Below, one piece after another: positions 23,501 through 34,790 of a stretch of DNA of 64,000 bases. Where the stretch lies: NCBI GenBank assembly GCA_014904985.1, contig MU128940.1, forward strand, positions 1-64,000. The letters run 5' to 3'. This DNA comes from Hydnum rufescens UP504. Its lineage: Eukaryota; Basidiomycota; Agaricomycetes; Cantharellales; Hydnaceae. The position numbers and the translations under genes are program-made. The notes under the pieces are model-generated. The model was not told where the DNA came from and ran no database searches. It saw only the letters and a list, made by a program, of their open reading frames with translations. Every line of letters begins with the position of its first letter. Position 1 is the first letter of the stretch.

Positions 23501-25996
23501 CATCCTTCTTCAATATCGAATTGAAGGTCATACTTGCGATGCGGTGGTAGATAGCTGGCCACTGTACCGGTGAAGACATTGTGGAATTCGTGGTATTCCA
23601 GGGGGAGTCGTTGTGCGAGGTCTTGGCATTCTTCGATGGGGATTGATTCGGGTAACGCAGAGGTGGGGGGAGTGTTGCGAACCACTGATGCTGTTCGTGC
23701 ATGGGTTGGATTGGTGACGATGCATGCGTAGAGTGTCGCACCATCGTCACTGGCTGCTTGAATGAAGTCTTCAGCTTCGTAGACTTCAATTGTGATGCTG
23801 TGAGCTGGGGGGCTCATGGTTGTTGGTTCCGGGGTTGAGGCAGTCGTTGTGATGACGTCGATGCTTAATGGCGTCATTACAAGTTTCGAGTGGTGCACCA
23901 TGTGCTCGATCCGCATTTCGGCCCACGAGATTTGTGGATTGACTTGTCACAACCAGGGGAGTCCCAGTATGATGGGAGTTGAGGAGTGGAGTTGTGATTT
24001 GACGAACTCGATTTTTTGTTGCAACGAGTTCGCAAAAGTGACTGGGAGTGTAACTATACACTCGAGGTTGTTCGCAATCGATCCGTCGAATAATTGCAAG
24101 GGGTGTGGTGTTGCCAGACGACAACGGTGCGGTGCGGCGCATGAGTTCTGTACTCACGACACGTCAATGAAGTTTTTGGAGGCGCCGCAGTCGACGAGTG
24201 CCGAGATGGGGCTGTCTGAGAGGAGGGGATTGAGACCATCGTGATGAATGACGATGGGGAGAGGGAAGAGATGGTGGCTCTTAAATGAGCGGTTCCATCG
24301 GGGGGGGATGATGATGAGATCTCAGTGATGCGAGGTTCCTCTGTTGTGCTGGGACCTCCTGAGAAGGTGAATGTAGCGCAAGCTACTGGGGTGCGCGACA
24401 TTGCTGTCGCAGTTGTGCTGCTGGTACTGGTGGACGTTGCGGCCGGTGTCATCGCAGTTTGCGGTATGTTGTGACGACTGGGGCAACTATCTACTGTATG
24501 GTCGTTATTCCCACAGTATGTGCAGAGCTTTTCGTGTCTTTGTCGTTCCTTTTCCTCTTCGGTGAGCACACCGTTAGACTTGTGAACTTTCGGGTCGCGT
24601 GGGGGGTTTGTCGAGGATGAAGGGGATGTCGATGATGCGGGGTTCGCGGTGCAGGGTTGTGTGCTGCAATCTGAGGTCCTCGTGGCTTTAAGTTCCTCTT
24701 GGCGTTCCCAATACTGGCCATCAAATCTTAGCGCGGCTTGGTACATGCCTTGGAGTTTCGCGGGCTTGCCATCTCGCGAGATGTCATCTTGTAGACAGTT
24801 CGGTAAGCCTTGGTAGAACTGCGAGCGGAGTGCATCGTTGTTCCATCTGGTGAGGCTCGCTACTTCCTTGAACTGGTTGATGTAGCGGAGGATGCGGTGG
24901 TTGTCGTTCATCTTGAGCGCGCGTAGTTTTCGCTCTTGAGTCGCGACCTCATCTGGGTCTCCAAAGTAGGTGTGGAGCTCTTCCTCGAAGAGCATCCAGC
25001 TGGAGAGTGTGGGGATTCCTCCATCTCCATGATGAGGCGTTGGAACCATTGCCTTGCTGTATCCATGAGATACGATCCGGCCCAGATGATGCGCGCGCTC
25101 TCTAGCGTGAATTGCGACGGTTGTGATCAGAACGCCATTTTGCAGTGCGCAAGGAATCCGTATAGTTTAGAGGGGTCATGCCCCGAGAACATCTCTGGCT
25201 CTTTGATTTTGGGTTCGCAAAGTGCGTGTCCCGATGGCGCGGAGGGTTGGGTGATTGTTGCTGTTTCGCGGTATCGTGGAGTGGTGGGGAGGTGTTCGAG
25301 TTTGGTTCCTCGATGGTCCACGCCTGGAGTTGGGGCCCTGAACGCAGAGCCCAGGCGCGGGGGGGTGGAGTGTGCATCCTTGAACATCGCACGTTGCGGA
25401 GTTGGTTGCGCAATGTTGCTAGGTGGTGCGTACGTGACTGAATTGCCTTGCGGTGTGTCATCGAGGTTTTGAGGTGAAAACTCATTGTTTTCCTCGGGGT
25501 AGGTTTGGGGCTCGAAGTGAGGGCTTCGAGTGAGGGTGTGGGGTGCGAATTGCGAGTTGTGCGCTGCGGGCGAGACTACTTGTCTCGGTCGCGTATTTGC
25601 GTTGAGGGTGGGTGACCGCGAATTGCGGTGCGCGACTTCATTGCACAGTTCCCGGTTTTCGTTCGCGAGTTCTTCGAGGTGAGCGTTCATCTGGGCGTTG
25701 GTGCATGCCATTTCCACTTGTATCTGTGTGCTGCGTGCTAGGTCTGCCTGCATTTGTTGCAGCATGCGCAGGAGCATTGTCTCGGTGCTCGAAGTTGACG
25801 TGGCGCTGGGAGGGTTTCCCATGTGTGGACCTTGCGTCGAGTTGGGTGGTGTTTGTATCGTGGGATATGTCGTCCGAGGGGTGATTGGCGCCTCAAGGAT
25901 GATTGGAGAGGAGAGGGCGGAAGTGGATTCAACAGTGGCTGTGTCGTCACGATAGTCGTTGGCGACTGGTTGTGGGTTTCGTCGAGTGGAGGGCAT
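20584..25996 (-). pseudogene. Gypsy gag-pol with chromodomain, inactivated
   Basis: Order on the minus strand: gag N-terminal part (25996-25127); gag C-terminal part with CCHC knuckle CTYCGNNDHTVDSCP (within 24054-25049); protease region (about 23.95-24.25 kb, VDCGASKNFID); RT with YLDDILIFSN and RNase H with ETDASDY (22327-23130 and upstream); integrase with an HHCC region, MDF, SDRG and TDGQTE; then a chromodomain ending in FSWLPAAELANAHEAV (20584-22116, open 510 codons). Six internal TGAs occur where CGA (Arg) is expected (for example after CVDY, RRQA and RPG), and gag has a one-base frame shift near 25050-25060. The copy is therefore dead. The chromodomain places it among chromovirus-type gypsy elements. 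Confidence 0.93.
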
Positions 25997-26208
25997 ATTG
26001 AGTCTTTCAAGGAAGTCAGTTATTTAGATCGAGAATACTGTTCAACACTGGCCATAAGATTTCTCCACAAAGCTCATGTAGAAATTGATGCTAAGGCCAG
26101 GAGCTTCGTGGGATAGCATTACCCATGAGCTTCGTGCAATGGCATTACCATAGCATTACACATGAAGACCCACAAGTGATGCTATGCCAAATATAGTAAT
26201 AATGTTGG

Positions 26209-26321
26209 TGGTTGGGGATGGTTGGGGGTTAGGGTTGGGGGTTGGAGTTGGTGGTTAGGGTTGGGATTGTCTGGAGTGTGGTTGGGAATGTCTACCCCCA
26301 TGCCCGGGGTTAGGGTTAGGG
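26209..26321 (+). repeat. Telomere-like TTAGGG repeats, left arm
   Basis: Degenerate GGTTGGGGGTTAGGG runs end in a perfect GGTTAGGGTTAGGG at 26308-26321. The mirrored block is in the right arm. TTAGGG is the usual fungal telomere unit. Confidence 0.85.
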
Positions 26322-26324
26322 TTT

Positions 26325-26640
26325 GATAAATTACATAATATTCTATATTTGGCAATATTACCTAATCAACTTCCATATTTAGCAATATTACATAATATTT
26401 GATCACCTAATTAATTTCCACATTTGGCACCATTACATAATCTTTGATTACCTAATCACTTTCCATATTTGGACATATTACATAATATTTGATTACCCAA
26501 TTAATTTCTATATATGGAAATATTACATAACATTTTTATTACCTAATTAATTTCCAAATATGGAAATATTACATAATTACATTCCATATTTGGAAAGCCT
26601 TACCTAAGCTACCATATATAGCTATATTACCTAATCTAAT
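26325..26640. repeat. AT-rich tandem repeat of the left fold-back arm
   Basis: Repeated TATTACATAATATTTGATTACC and CCATATTTGG blocks with a period near 60 bp. The mirrored section is about 30060-30335 in the right arm. Confidence 0.8.
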
Positions 26641-26707
26641 TACATAAGCAAAAAAGCAGAAATGGGGGGGGCCCCAGGGGGATTTGTTGAAAGCCTTGAG
26701 CCTTATA

Positions 26708-29700
26708 CAGTAGTGGACAGGCTAAGTCGACAAATTTCTCTGCAACTTGAGAGAGGCCACCCAGACTTCCGTAAACTGTCGGAAAACACTTAAAATACAC
26801 GTAGCTAAGTGATCACGGTCTCATTTCTTTACTAGCGGCACTTTTTTCATTAAAAAGAGCCAAAAATCCTGTTGGGCGCTTAATATTGAGCGCACGTGCT
26901 CATCAGTGGGCTCAAAATGTAGCTAAAGAGCAGTAGAATCCAGTGGTAGATGTTCTGGGGGGCTGAGCCCCCAGGACACAAGAAAATTAGTATTTTAGAA
27001 TTACCCCCTTAAGTCGGGTCACTCCGTGGCAATGTCCGAGATCTATCCAACGTCGGCCGTGCTTGTGCTCTTTCTTTCCTTCAATGGGGGACTCGCTGAT
27101 TACATCCTACTTTACCCTTCAGTCTAAATTGACTAGATCTTATGACCTCACATCTGAGACTGAATCCGAAATATCTGGCTTGGATGATGAGAGTTGGGAT
27201 CCACGCGCCGTTCAAAATAATGAGTACCCTACTTTTGTTGCCCCTGATGATGCTCTATTGGATGATCCGACGGAATCTGATATGGAGGCCGATGATATTT
27301 ATATCCATTCTATTTTCAAGAGGGCCACTGAGGAACTCGATATGGGGCCATGTACAGATCCAACTTATCACCCGAAGCAGAACAAACAAAAGCGGAAAGG
27401 GAAGGCACAGGGACACAGTGAGATTTATCCAGATCTTTATGATAGTATCCTTAGATCTCTTGCAGGACGGCCCACAAAGTATGTGAGAGGACTCGATAAT
27501 GATATCATGAGCAAGACTGGACAAACGAGAAATCGCGGTGCAAAGGAGAATCCGTCTCAAGGGAACCTCGATACATTCCTTTTCTTGCCTTCATTACCTG
27601 TTGATTCTGGCAGTCCTGCGCCCCCTATTTACGTTCCCTCTCGTTCACCATCACCTGAACCATGTGGGCAGGAGCTGCTGCCGCCTCTATCTTGTCTTCC
27701 ATTTCCCCCACCTCTGGAAAGAACCCAAAAATCTCTGTCTCCTATCCCCAATGAGGCGGACAATCTAGATGATGATTCTGATGACGAACTTGATGAACTC
27801 ATCCATCACGACTCTCGATCTTGTGTGACTGAGATCCGCTCGTGGCCGGTATTAAGAAATGAGATTGACGGCATCTTACACAAACAGAAAAATAGAGCAA
27901 CGCTCCCACTGAACCAGGTATGCCTTTGGCCAGATGAACTCGGGTACTTGGATGCTAACTTTCAGGATAAAAGATAAACCAACTTCAGCTTATCCGTAAT
28001 TTCGCCACCCTCCGAATCAAGGGATTCAAGAGAACATCTGCCAGTGTTCACCTGGCTCTGTCGCACCATGATGGAGATGGTGTTTACTTTGCGCGACGAG
28101 TACGGGCTCTTGCACGACATTATCAAATGTATGAACAGCTCCCAATTGACCGCCGCGGAGGAAAGCGTATTGGGTCTTCTCATCTGGATGATGAGGATGT
28201 TGAGCGAGAGGCCCACTCTTGGCTTGATTCCCAGAAAGTCGGCTCGGTGACTTCATCAAACTTTTGCAGAGCACTCAATACCTCGATCTTTCCTCAACTT
28301 GGTATTGCGTTGAAGCAGCCTCTGAGCAACCGCACTGCCCGTCGCTGGCTACATAAACTTGGCTTCCGCCACAAGACTCTGACAAAAGGCGTATATATGG
28401 ACGGGCACGAGCGAGCGGATGTCGTTGCGTACCGCGAGAATGTGTTTCTTCCTGCCATGGAGAAATTTGAGCGTCGCATGGCCCAGTATCATGGGCCTGA
28501 GCTTAAGCATTGTGAACCCAATCTGCAGCCAGGCGAGAAGCGTGTCATTGCGCAGTTCCATGATGAGAGCTGCTTCCATGCAAATGAATTCAAGCGGTCA
28601 GCCTGGTGTGTATTGGTTTCACTTATTTTGGTTTTATTTCATATGGCTCACTCCCTTTCAGGCTGAAGGAGGGATCCATGGTTCTCCAGAAGAAAAGTCG
28701 TGGTCGCTTAATCCATGTTTCAGATTTCATCAATGAAGAAGATGGGCGCCTTGTGCAACAAAATGAACAAGGCCAAATTGTTCGAGATGCACGCAAGATC
28801 ATTTACCCAGGTGCTGCCGGGGACCCGTGGTGGGATACCAAGCAACTTCTGACTCAAGTAACCAATGCGATCGATATCTTCAATGTCACACATCCCGATT
28901 GTGAGGCACTTTTCATATTTGATCAATCCTCTGCACACGCTTCACTCGGACCTGATGCATTGCGACCCTTCGACATGAACAAGGGAAATGGTGGAAAGCA
29001 ACGCAAGCAGAAAGACACCATAATCCCCAACGATAATCCCACCATTTCCTTACGTGGAACAGTACAGAGAATGACGACAGAAAGTGGTGAGGCAAAAGGC
29101 CTACAGACAGTCCTTGAGGAACGTGGATTTGACACAAAGGGCATCCGCGCAAAATGTTCCCCAGTCTGCCCTTTTGAGAACGAAAAGTGTTGCTTGGCTC
29201 GGATCTTCAACAGGCAGGAAGATGTCATTAATCAGGTATCCATGTTGGAGGAACTCATCACAAAGGCAGGGCACCACTGTATTTTCTTGCCAAAGTTTCA
29301 TTGTGAGTTGAACCCGATAGAGATGGTGTGTATGAACAGTTGGTCTTCTATTTTGGGGCTCTAATTGTTCTCTCCAGTACTGGGGTTATGCCAAGTACCG
29401 TTACCGCGGAGTCTTCAAAAACACATTTGCGGATGCCAAAGCAGCAGTTCTTAGCAGCCTTCAGTCCTGCCCACTCGATACACTTCGACATTTTATTAAT
29501 CGCACTTGGAGATTTATGTCAGCATATCGGCAGGGACTCAGGGGGAAGGCGGCTGAGTGGGCTGTGAAAAAACAGCGCTCACACCGCACTGTCTCAAGGC
29601 GTGCAATGCTTGCCATTGAATCTATCCTCAATTAATCAATTCTAGTAAATAGTTGAATAATTTTTCTGATGTATATAGGCATGCCAGGAGGCTTTTTATT

Positions 29701-29870
29701 TTTATTTTTCTGCCCAAAATCCAGTGGGCGCTAAATATTGATCACATGACCTCAATTAGGGGTGTTTCTGAACCGCAGAGACCAGGGGAATCCAAAAAAC
29801 CACTTTTCAAAGCCTCAAAGTCACTGGATCGACCTCAGTGAAACTTTCCGTCTTTGCCTGTCCACTACTG
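26708..29870 (+). mobile_element. TA-targeting DDE DNA transposon, apparently intact
   Basis: It is flanked by TA on both sides (26706-26707 and 29871-29872). Terminal inverted repeats share about 20 bp, CAGTAGTGGACAGGC followed by A/T and AAG. It carries a four-exon transposase without in-frame stops. It inserted into the dyad centre of the surrounding fold-back element. TA duplication is typical of the Tc1/mariner supergroup, but the transposase spacing is unusual. Confidence 0.88.
27084..29635 (+). CDS. DDE-superfamily transposase
   Basis: Exons 27084-27917, 27974-28605, 28662-29325 and 29378-29635 join in consistent phase to 795 codons plus stop. The exon 2 acceptor (AAAAG at 27973) is inferred from frame. 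The N-terminal 280 residues are acidic and low-complexity. The catalytic part follows: QFHDES (D475), IFDQSSAHASLGPDALRPF (D576), a Cys-rich block AKCSPVCPFENEKCC, and FHCELNPIEM (E709), then YWGYAKYRYR. The D-D-E order and LNPIE motif resemble Tc1/mariner-type enzymes, which cut DNA at TIRs and integrate at TA. The second D to E distance is about 132 residues, far more than in classical mariners. It matches a family usually annotated only as DDE superfamily endonuclease in mushroom genomes. It has no nonsense codons, unlike the surrounding gypsy element. Confidence 0.87.
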
Positions 29871-29872
29871 TA

Positions 29873-29998
29873 TGTTCCTCAGAATGTCTGTGTGTAGGGT
29901 TGACCCAGTTGTGGGATGTTTGAGTGTCATTTAAATCCAAATGACACTCAAATGTCCCACAACTGGGTCAACCCTACACACAGACATTCTGAGGAACA
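29873..29998. mobile_element. 126-bp palindromic MITE with TA duplication
   Basis: Almost its whole length is one inverted repeat: TGTTCCTCAGAATGTC... to ...GACATTCTGAGGAACA, dyad near 29935. TA flanks it at 29871-29872 and 29999-30000. The mirror position in the left arm (26700-26707) keeps the empty site, proving insertion after the arms formed. Confidence 0.95.
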
Positions 29999-30334
29999 TA
30001 TAAGGCTCAAGGCTTTCAACAAATCCCCCAGGGCCCCCCCCCATTTCCGCTTTTTTGCTTATGTAATTAGATTAGGTAATATAGCTATATATGGTAGCTT
30101 AGGTAAGGCTTTCCAAATATGAAATGTAATTATGTAATATTTCCATATTTGGAAATTAATTAGGTAATAAAAATGTTATGTAATATTTCCATATATAGAA
30201 ATTAATTGGGTAATCAAATATTATGTAATATGTCCAAATATGGAAAGTGATTAGGTAATCAAAGATTATGTAATGGTGCCAAATGTGGAAATTAATTAGG
30301 TAATATTGCCAAATATAGAATATTATGTAATTTA

Positions 30335-30402
30335 TTAAACCCTAACCCTAACCTCACTGGGCATGGGGGTAGACTCCAGACAATTCCAACCCTAACCCTA
30401 AC
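30335..30402 (-). repeat. Telomere-like CCCTAA repeats, right arm
   Basis: AACCCTAACCCTAACC at about 30337-30353 and again at 30388-30402, the inverted counterpart of 26209-26321. Confidence 0.85.
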
Positions 30403-30633
30403 CACATTATTACCATATTTGGCATTAGCAACACTTGTGGGTCTTCATGTGTAATGCTATGCTATCCCATGAAGCTCGTGGGTAATGCTATCCCATGAAG
30501 CTCATGTGTAGTGTGATGCTATCTCCCATGAAGCTCATGGATAATGCTATCCCATGAAGCTCCTGGCCTTAGCATCAATTTCTACATGAGCTTCATGGGT
30601 TTTTAGCATATGATCTTACGGCCAGGGCTGTAC

Positions 30634-31089
30634 TGTTAAGGGTTGTACTCGAGGCGAAAGATACGATGATGTAATCGAGACGGATACAAGGAAATGCCCT
30701 TAAGGCGATTGATGAGGGAGTCGTGAAGTGGGGATTACATAAGTCACGAAAGACGAGTACGTACAAGGAAGACCGGCTTCTTGAGACTTAATAGGCGAAG
30801 GTTTTAAGATGAGAGTCGCGAGTGATAACTGAGATCACGAGAGTGGAATTCAATCGGTTGACAATATATTCTCGATCTTCTAAAGAGCAAGTGTACATCA
30901 AGTAACTACTTATACTATTAGAGATCAAAAGGGTTTTATGGATAAAGGGGTGTTGAATAAAGGAAGGATGTATATAATAGGAATTGCTGAAAGAGGAAGG
31001 CACAATGGCGGCAAGGGTGAAGGTCACGTGATGGCGCGATTGGCTTGGTTATTCGTATGTAAGCGAGGTTATGAGTACGACTCGTAACA
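30634..31089 (-). repeat. 5' LTR of the gypsy element
   Basis: 456 bp, the partner of 18364-18819. Immediately right lies the target duplication AATAC (31090-31094). Immediately left the fold-back insertion begins, its duplication covering the first four LTR bases. Confidence 0.95.
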
Positions 31090-31094
31090 AATAC

Positions 31095-31540
31095 CTTGGT
31101 TAAGCCATATTCCCCTATTCTGACTTGTTAATTGAATATCTCCTTCAGTTTTGAAGCTTTTGACTTGATTTCTTTTTCATCATTTTCGCCTTAATCCCAC
31201 CTTTCCACCGGTTACCATAGCATTTTTCTGTGATGTATATTAAGTGCAGGAGATGCGAATTTCTATTGTCTTTCCCCCCATCCCCAGTTGAAAAGCTAGT
31301 TGAACTGCTGCTGGTGTCAGGGTAAATTCCAAAACTCAGCCCCCACTAATCACACTTTTGATAGGCTCTCAAGAGGAGGACCTAGAGTGTGATTCCCTGA
31401 TTTATCAACCCCTTCATTTATTGTCTGGATAGGCTCAGTCTACACAGTACAATTTCACCTGTCCAAAGACCTCCATCCCCTTGGACCCTAATGTTCGGAT
31501 TGGCCCCATGATCCCCTTTCTTCATCCTCATATCCATTTT
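31095..31540. other. Unassigned sequence
   Basis: Right flank of the gypsy insertion. No ORF, repeat or RNA gene is recognised. Confidence 0.4.
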
Positions 31541-32112
31541 GCAGACTGTAGCTGGATTCATCTTTCGTTTCCTGCTTACACCATAATAGGTGTTCTTGGT
31601 ATCATTTGATGCAGATTTTTAACAGCTTTCTGAGTGTGGTGGTTCTGAGCAGATCGGATGCCAACTGATGGAAAAATTCATAAAATACTGATGGGAATTG
31701 ATTCTGATAGCAATATCATTCTGTAGAGTGCATTTTTGATCTGTTCTTCATGTGCTCAGTACCATTAGATGCAGATTTTCAACATCTTTCTAGTGTGGTG
31801 GTTCTGAAAGGATTGGGTGTGAACTGACAGAAATTTGTTTTTTTACTGGAAATCCTGGATTTTGATAGTAAAATTGGTCTGGAGAGTGCAGTTTTGGTCC
31901 CTTCAACTTGTGTTTGGTACTGTTTGAAAGGTGTGAATTGTAGCTTTCCAAGTGTTATATGGGTGTACATCTCTGATCAAAACTGACAGAGTTATAGAAC
32001 AAATTCGATTTCCATGCATAGCCATAATTAATTTCATAATTGGTCATGTGATCGTCCAAAGGCTGGAAGTGGTGTGATTTTGCATTTTCTGATACTGGAT
32101 GTTTTTATCTTC
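31541..32112 (-). repeat. Dispersed repeat R, inverted copy
   Basis: Reverse complement of about 44.18-44.73 kb. It contains successive about 155-bp units with GATGCAGATTTTTAACAG and TGTGGTGGTTCTGA blocks. The edge GTGGAAGATAAAAACATCC at about 32095-32115 joins LINE coding sequence, so the repeat truncates the LINE. CpG sites conserved in the 44-kb copy appear here as TG/CA. Confidence 0.8.
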
Positions 32113-34790
32113 CACACTGAATGTGTTGATGATGTGCTCCTGCCTGTTGGAGGGGAGTGGGAGGGGGAATGGATTTGATGGCATGTTCTTGAGCTGTAGC
32201 AAGTGAGGTGGGGAGGGGGGAAAAGATGATAGGGGAGTGGGACACTGTTGCAAACTTAGCTAGTTCATCAGTTTTTTCATTCCCTAGGATGCCTTTGTGC
32301 CCCAGGATCCAGATAAGGTGCATTGAGGTCTGGGGGTGGCCATGTTTGAACATTTCACAGAGTGCATGTATCTCAGGAATGAGGGATTGGCCTGCTTGGT
32401 TGTGAGTCTGCCTGGTACAGGCCATTGTAGCTGCTTGGTTGTTGAGGAATATGGATACTGAGGTGGTAGAAGCTGGGAGAGATATCATGAGGGTGAGGGC
32501 TAGCTGTATGCCTACAAGTTCTGCCTCAAAGACCACATGGGTTGAGGCTGCACCTAGGTGGCAAGTTTCAGATTGTTTCCATCAGGGGTCCACTGCTGAG
32601 GTGCCTATTCCCTGTTCTGTCTTTGAGCTGTCACTGTATATTAAGGCCTGGGAGTAGGAAAAGGGGATGTTAGTGTGGTTAGCTATTGCTTCATCCTTTG
32701 ATGGGGCTATATGGCCCTGCAGCTGGGGGAGGGGGAGAATGGTCTCTAGTGTTGAGGGGGTTGGGGTCAAGGTAGAGGAGTGGAATATGCACTGGAGTGT
32801 GATTGGTGGGTTTTGATGTTGCATGCATGGGCTTGGTGTGCCAGGGGGCCAACTGGATTCAAGTTGGATGTTGCCAACATGTGTAGTGCTGAGAGGGTAA
32901 CCTTGCAGTCCAGGTGGGTGTGAGTTGGAATGAGGTCAGAGTTGAATTTGAGTGCAGATCCTGGTGAAGTTCAGAATACCCCTAGCATTATGTGCTGGGC
33001 CAAGCATTGGACTGAGTCAAGCATGTGGACTGCCAGGGTGTTGGTGACAAATGGGTGCCAGGCCACTGCACCATAATCAGTGTGACTGAAAACATGTGCA
33101 ATGACCAGGCACCTGAATTGGATTAGTGGGATCCCCCATGTTGTGTGTGCAAGGGAACCTAGAGCCATGAGGGCTGCATGGCCTCTAGAGGCTGCCTTTT
33201 CCCCTTGAAGCTTCCAATGAAGTTCTGAATCAAAGATTATACCTAAGTATGTTGGAAGAGGGTGGAATCTGTGAGTTCCTGAATGAGACAGGAGTATCAT
33301 TGATAAGGTGGTGGTTGTGTGTGAAGATGATGAACTGGGTTTTTACCACATTGAGGGTTGAGGTGTGGTGGGTGCTCCACCATAGGGAATGCATGGCTGC
33401 CTCTTCTAGGGTCCAGTGGGCCTCTTGTGCTGTGGAGCCTGAGGCTAGGAAAATGATTTCATCTGCCCAGCCTTGGTGTAATATAGGGCCATGCTACATA
33501 AAGTATATACAAGTCCTGTCTTCTCTAGTACCTTATGTAATAGCATGGCCATGAGGACTCTAAGTCCTGGTTGTGCCAGAATCAAATTACTCTTTTGCCC
33601 AGACCTTGTAGCTCACACAAACTGTGAAATCAACATAGCCATGCTGCAACTATGTGACCAAGTTGCATAATGACTCATTCACACCAAGACATGTGATCCA
33701 TCACCATAGAGCACAGGGCAGAGATGGATAAGGGGAGTCATGTATGAGTGCGACTTGGTTAAGTAAGTACACTCTTCTAGGGTACCAACTAACTATTCCT
33801 TCACCCCCATAGATAGTAGCTGAGCCCTTTGGCCAGCTATTACCATCCTCCCTTGCCCATTCCCCCCTCTCCTCTTGCTTCTCCCCCATCTGAAGTGAAG
33901 CCAGTGCTTAGCTTTGTTCATGGCCCTCCTGCTCAAAGCCAGTGCTTAGAGTGGTTGGATTACTTTCCTCTTTCTGTTTGCAGGTCACTCAAATCTGCCT
34001 TGTCTAATGATGACAAATACCATGGTCCCTTGAAGTCAAGGACCACATTATTACACTTGGGTGCTTAGGGAAATTACAATATTGGGGATGTCTAGGGGGC
34101 CAGCATTATAGAACAGGTAGAGGATACCTGAAAGTGAGGACCCCTGTGGGATTCTGACATTGCAGGCCAAGGGCTCTGATGTGTAGTCTCCAGATACTAT
34201 GGTAGCAGTGTGCTCCAACACGAAGGACAAGATGAGATTAGTAATCTCCAGGGGGATCTCATGCTTTTGCATGTTGTGGATCAGGCATGGTTTTGAGACT
34301 GTTGGGAATGTGTTCTTGACATCAATGAGGAGAGCTCCTACAACTTTCTTGTGGTGCCATCCATGTTTTATATATTCTTCGATTGTGTCTACTCTGTCTT
34401 CAGTTGAATGTCCTGGGCAGCAGCCTAAGTGGGCATTAGGTAGGAGCTGGAACTTGTTGGCCAAGTAGGTGATGTGCTGGGCTATAATTCCTTTGAAAAG
34501 CTTTCCCATAATGCAAAGGAGGGTGATGGGGTGGTATGCATTTGGTTTGGAGTAGTTGGGTTTTCCTGGTTTTTGGAGGATTAGGGTTGTTGCCTTACAC
34601 CAAGGGGATGGGTAGTAGCGAATGTGAATACATGCCTTGAAGATATTGTGGAGGGGCTGGCAGATTGCATCCCAGGCACATATTAGGACTCACACTAGGA
34701 TTCCATTAATCCCTGGGGCTTTGTCTGGGGCCATGTGCTTCATTTGTTCATTGAGTTTGGTGATTTGGAGTGGGTGGAACTGGTGGGAGG
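32113..34790 (-). pseudogene. LINE (non-LTR) reverse transcriptase and RNase H, interrupted
   Basis: Minus-strand order: HMAPDKAPGINGI and PISLL-like AYHPITLL (about 34.55-34.77 kb); RT core with ALLIDVKNTFP and RIPQGSSLSG (34051-34509); then, after a solo LTR, ADEIIFLASG (altered YADD region, about 33.45 kb), the thumb region YLGIIFDSELHW (about 33.2 kb) and RNase H with ALIYSDSS, VFEAELVGIQLAL and WILGHKGILGNEKTDELAK (32105-32824). Stops and frame shifts are frequent. The zinc-finger tail is missing, replaced by repeat R; a related tail is at 16 kb. The endonuclease domain is not visible upstream. Confidence 0.88.
33477..34055 (-). mobile_element. Solo LTR, family A copy 2, inside the LINE RT
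   Basis: 579 bp with TG...CA ends. The perfect 5-bp duplication CTTGG (33472-33476 and 34056-34060) flanks it. It splits the LINE RT between RIPQGSSLSG...LDIPN and the ADEIIF block, proving insertion after the LINE. Orientation is opposite to the other two copies. Confidence 0.97.

Larger units (their letters stand above)
26043..30630. mobile_element. Fold-back (long inverted repeat) element with internal transposon
   Basis: The arms 26043-26707 and about 29999-30630 are inverted copies of each other. The termini CAACACTGGCC and GGCCAGGGCTG are flanked by the 7-bp duplication TACTGTT (26036-26042 and 30631-30637), which straddles the gypsy LTR edge. From outside in, each arm holds short tandem repeats of an AGCTTCATGGGATAGCATTA type, telomere-like repeats, an AT-rich tandem section and a poly-G/C run. 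Removing the inner transposon and its TA duplication leaves a perfect palindromic centre around CCTTATATAAGG. It is probably non-autonomous; its superfamily is unclear. Confidence 0.85.
18364..31089 (-). mobile_element. Complete gypsy-type LTR retrotransposon with nested insertions
   Basis: LTRs of 456 bp lie at 18364-18819 and 30634-31089. They differ mostly at CpG/TpG sites. AATAC flanks both ends (18359-18363 and 31090-31094), so the span is one insertion. The element reads right to left: 5' LTR 30634-31089, gag from 25996, pol to 20584, purine tract AAAGGGGGGG just before the 3' LTR. About 4.6 kb of foreign DNA (26043-30630) interrupts the junction of 5' LTR and internal region. Confidence 0.95.

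Noticed and set aside
26209..26321. True telomere or chromosome end
   Set aside because: The TTAGGG block is short, present in inverted copies within a mobile element, and followed by unique sequence on both sides.
27084..29635. hAT or KDZ transposase
   Set aside because: TA target duplication, LNPIE motif and lack of hAT/KDZ signature motifs favour a Tc1/mariner-like DDE enzyme.
18518..31027. Pair of conserved 79-residue minus-strand ORFs (18518-18757 and 30788-31027)
   Set aside because: Both lie inside the two LTRs and are identical because the LTRs are; no evidence for a protein.
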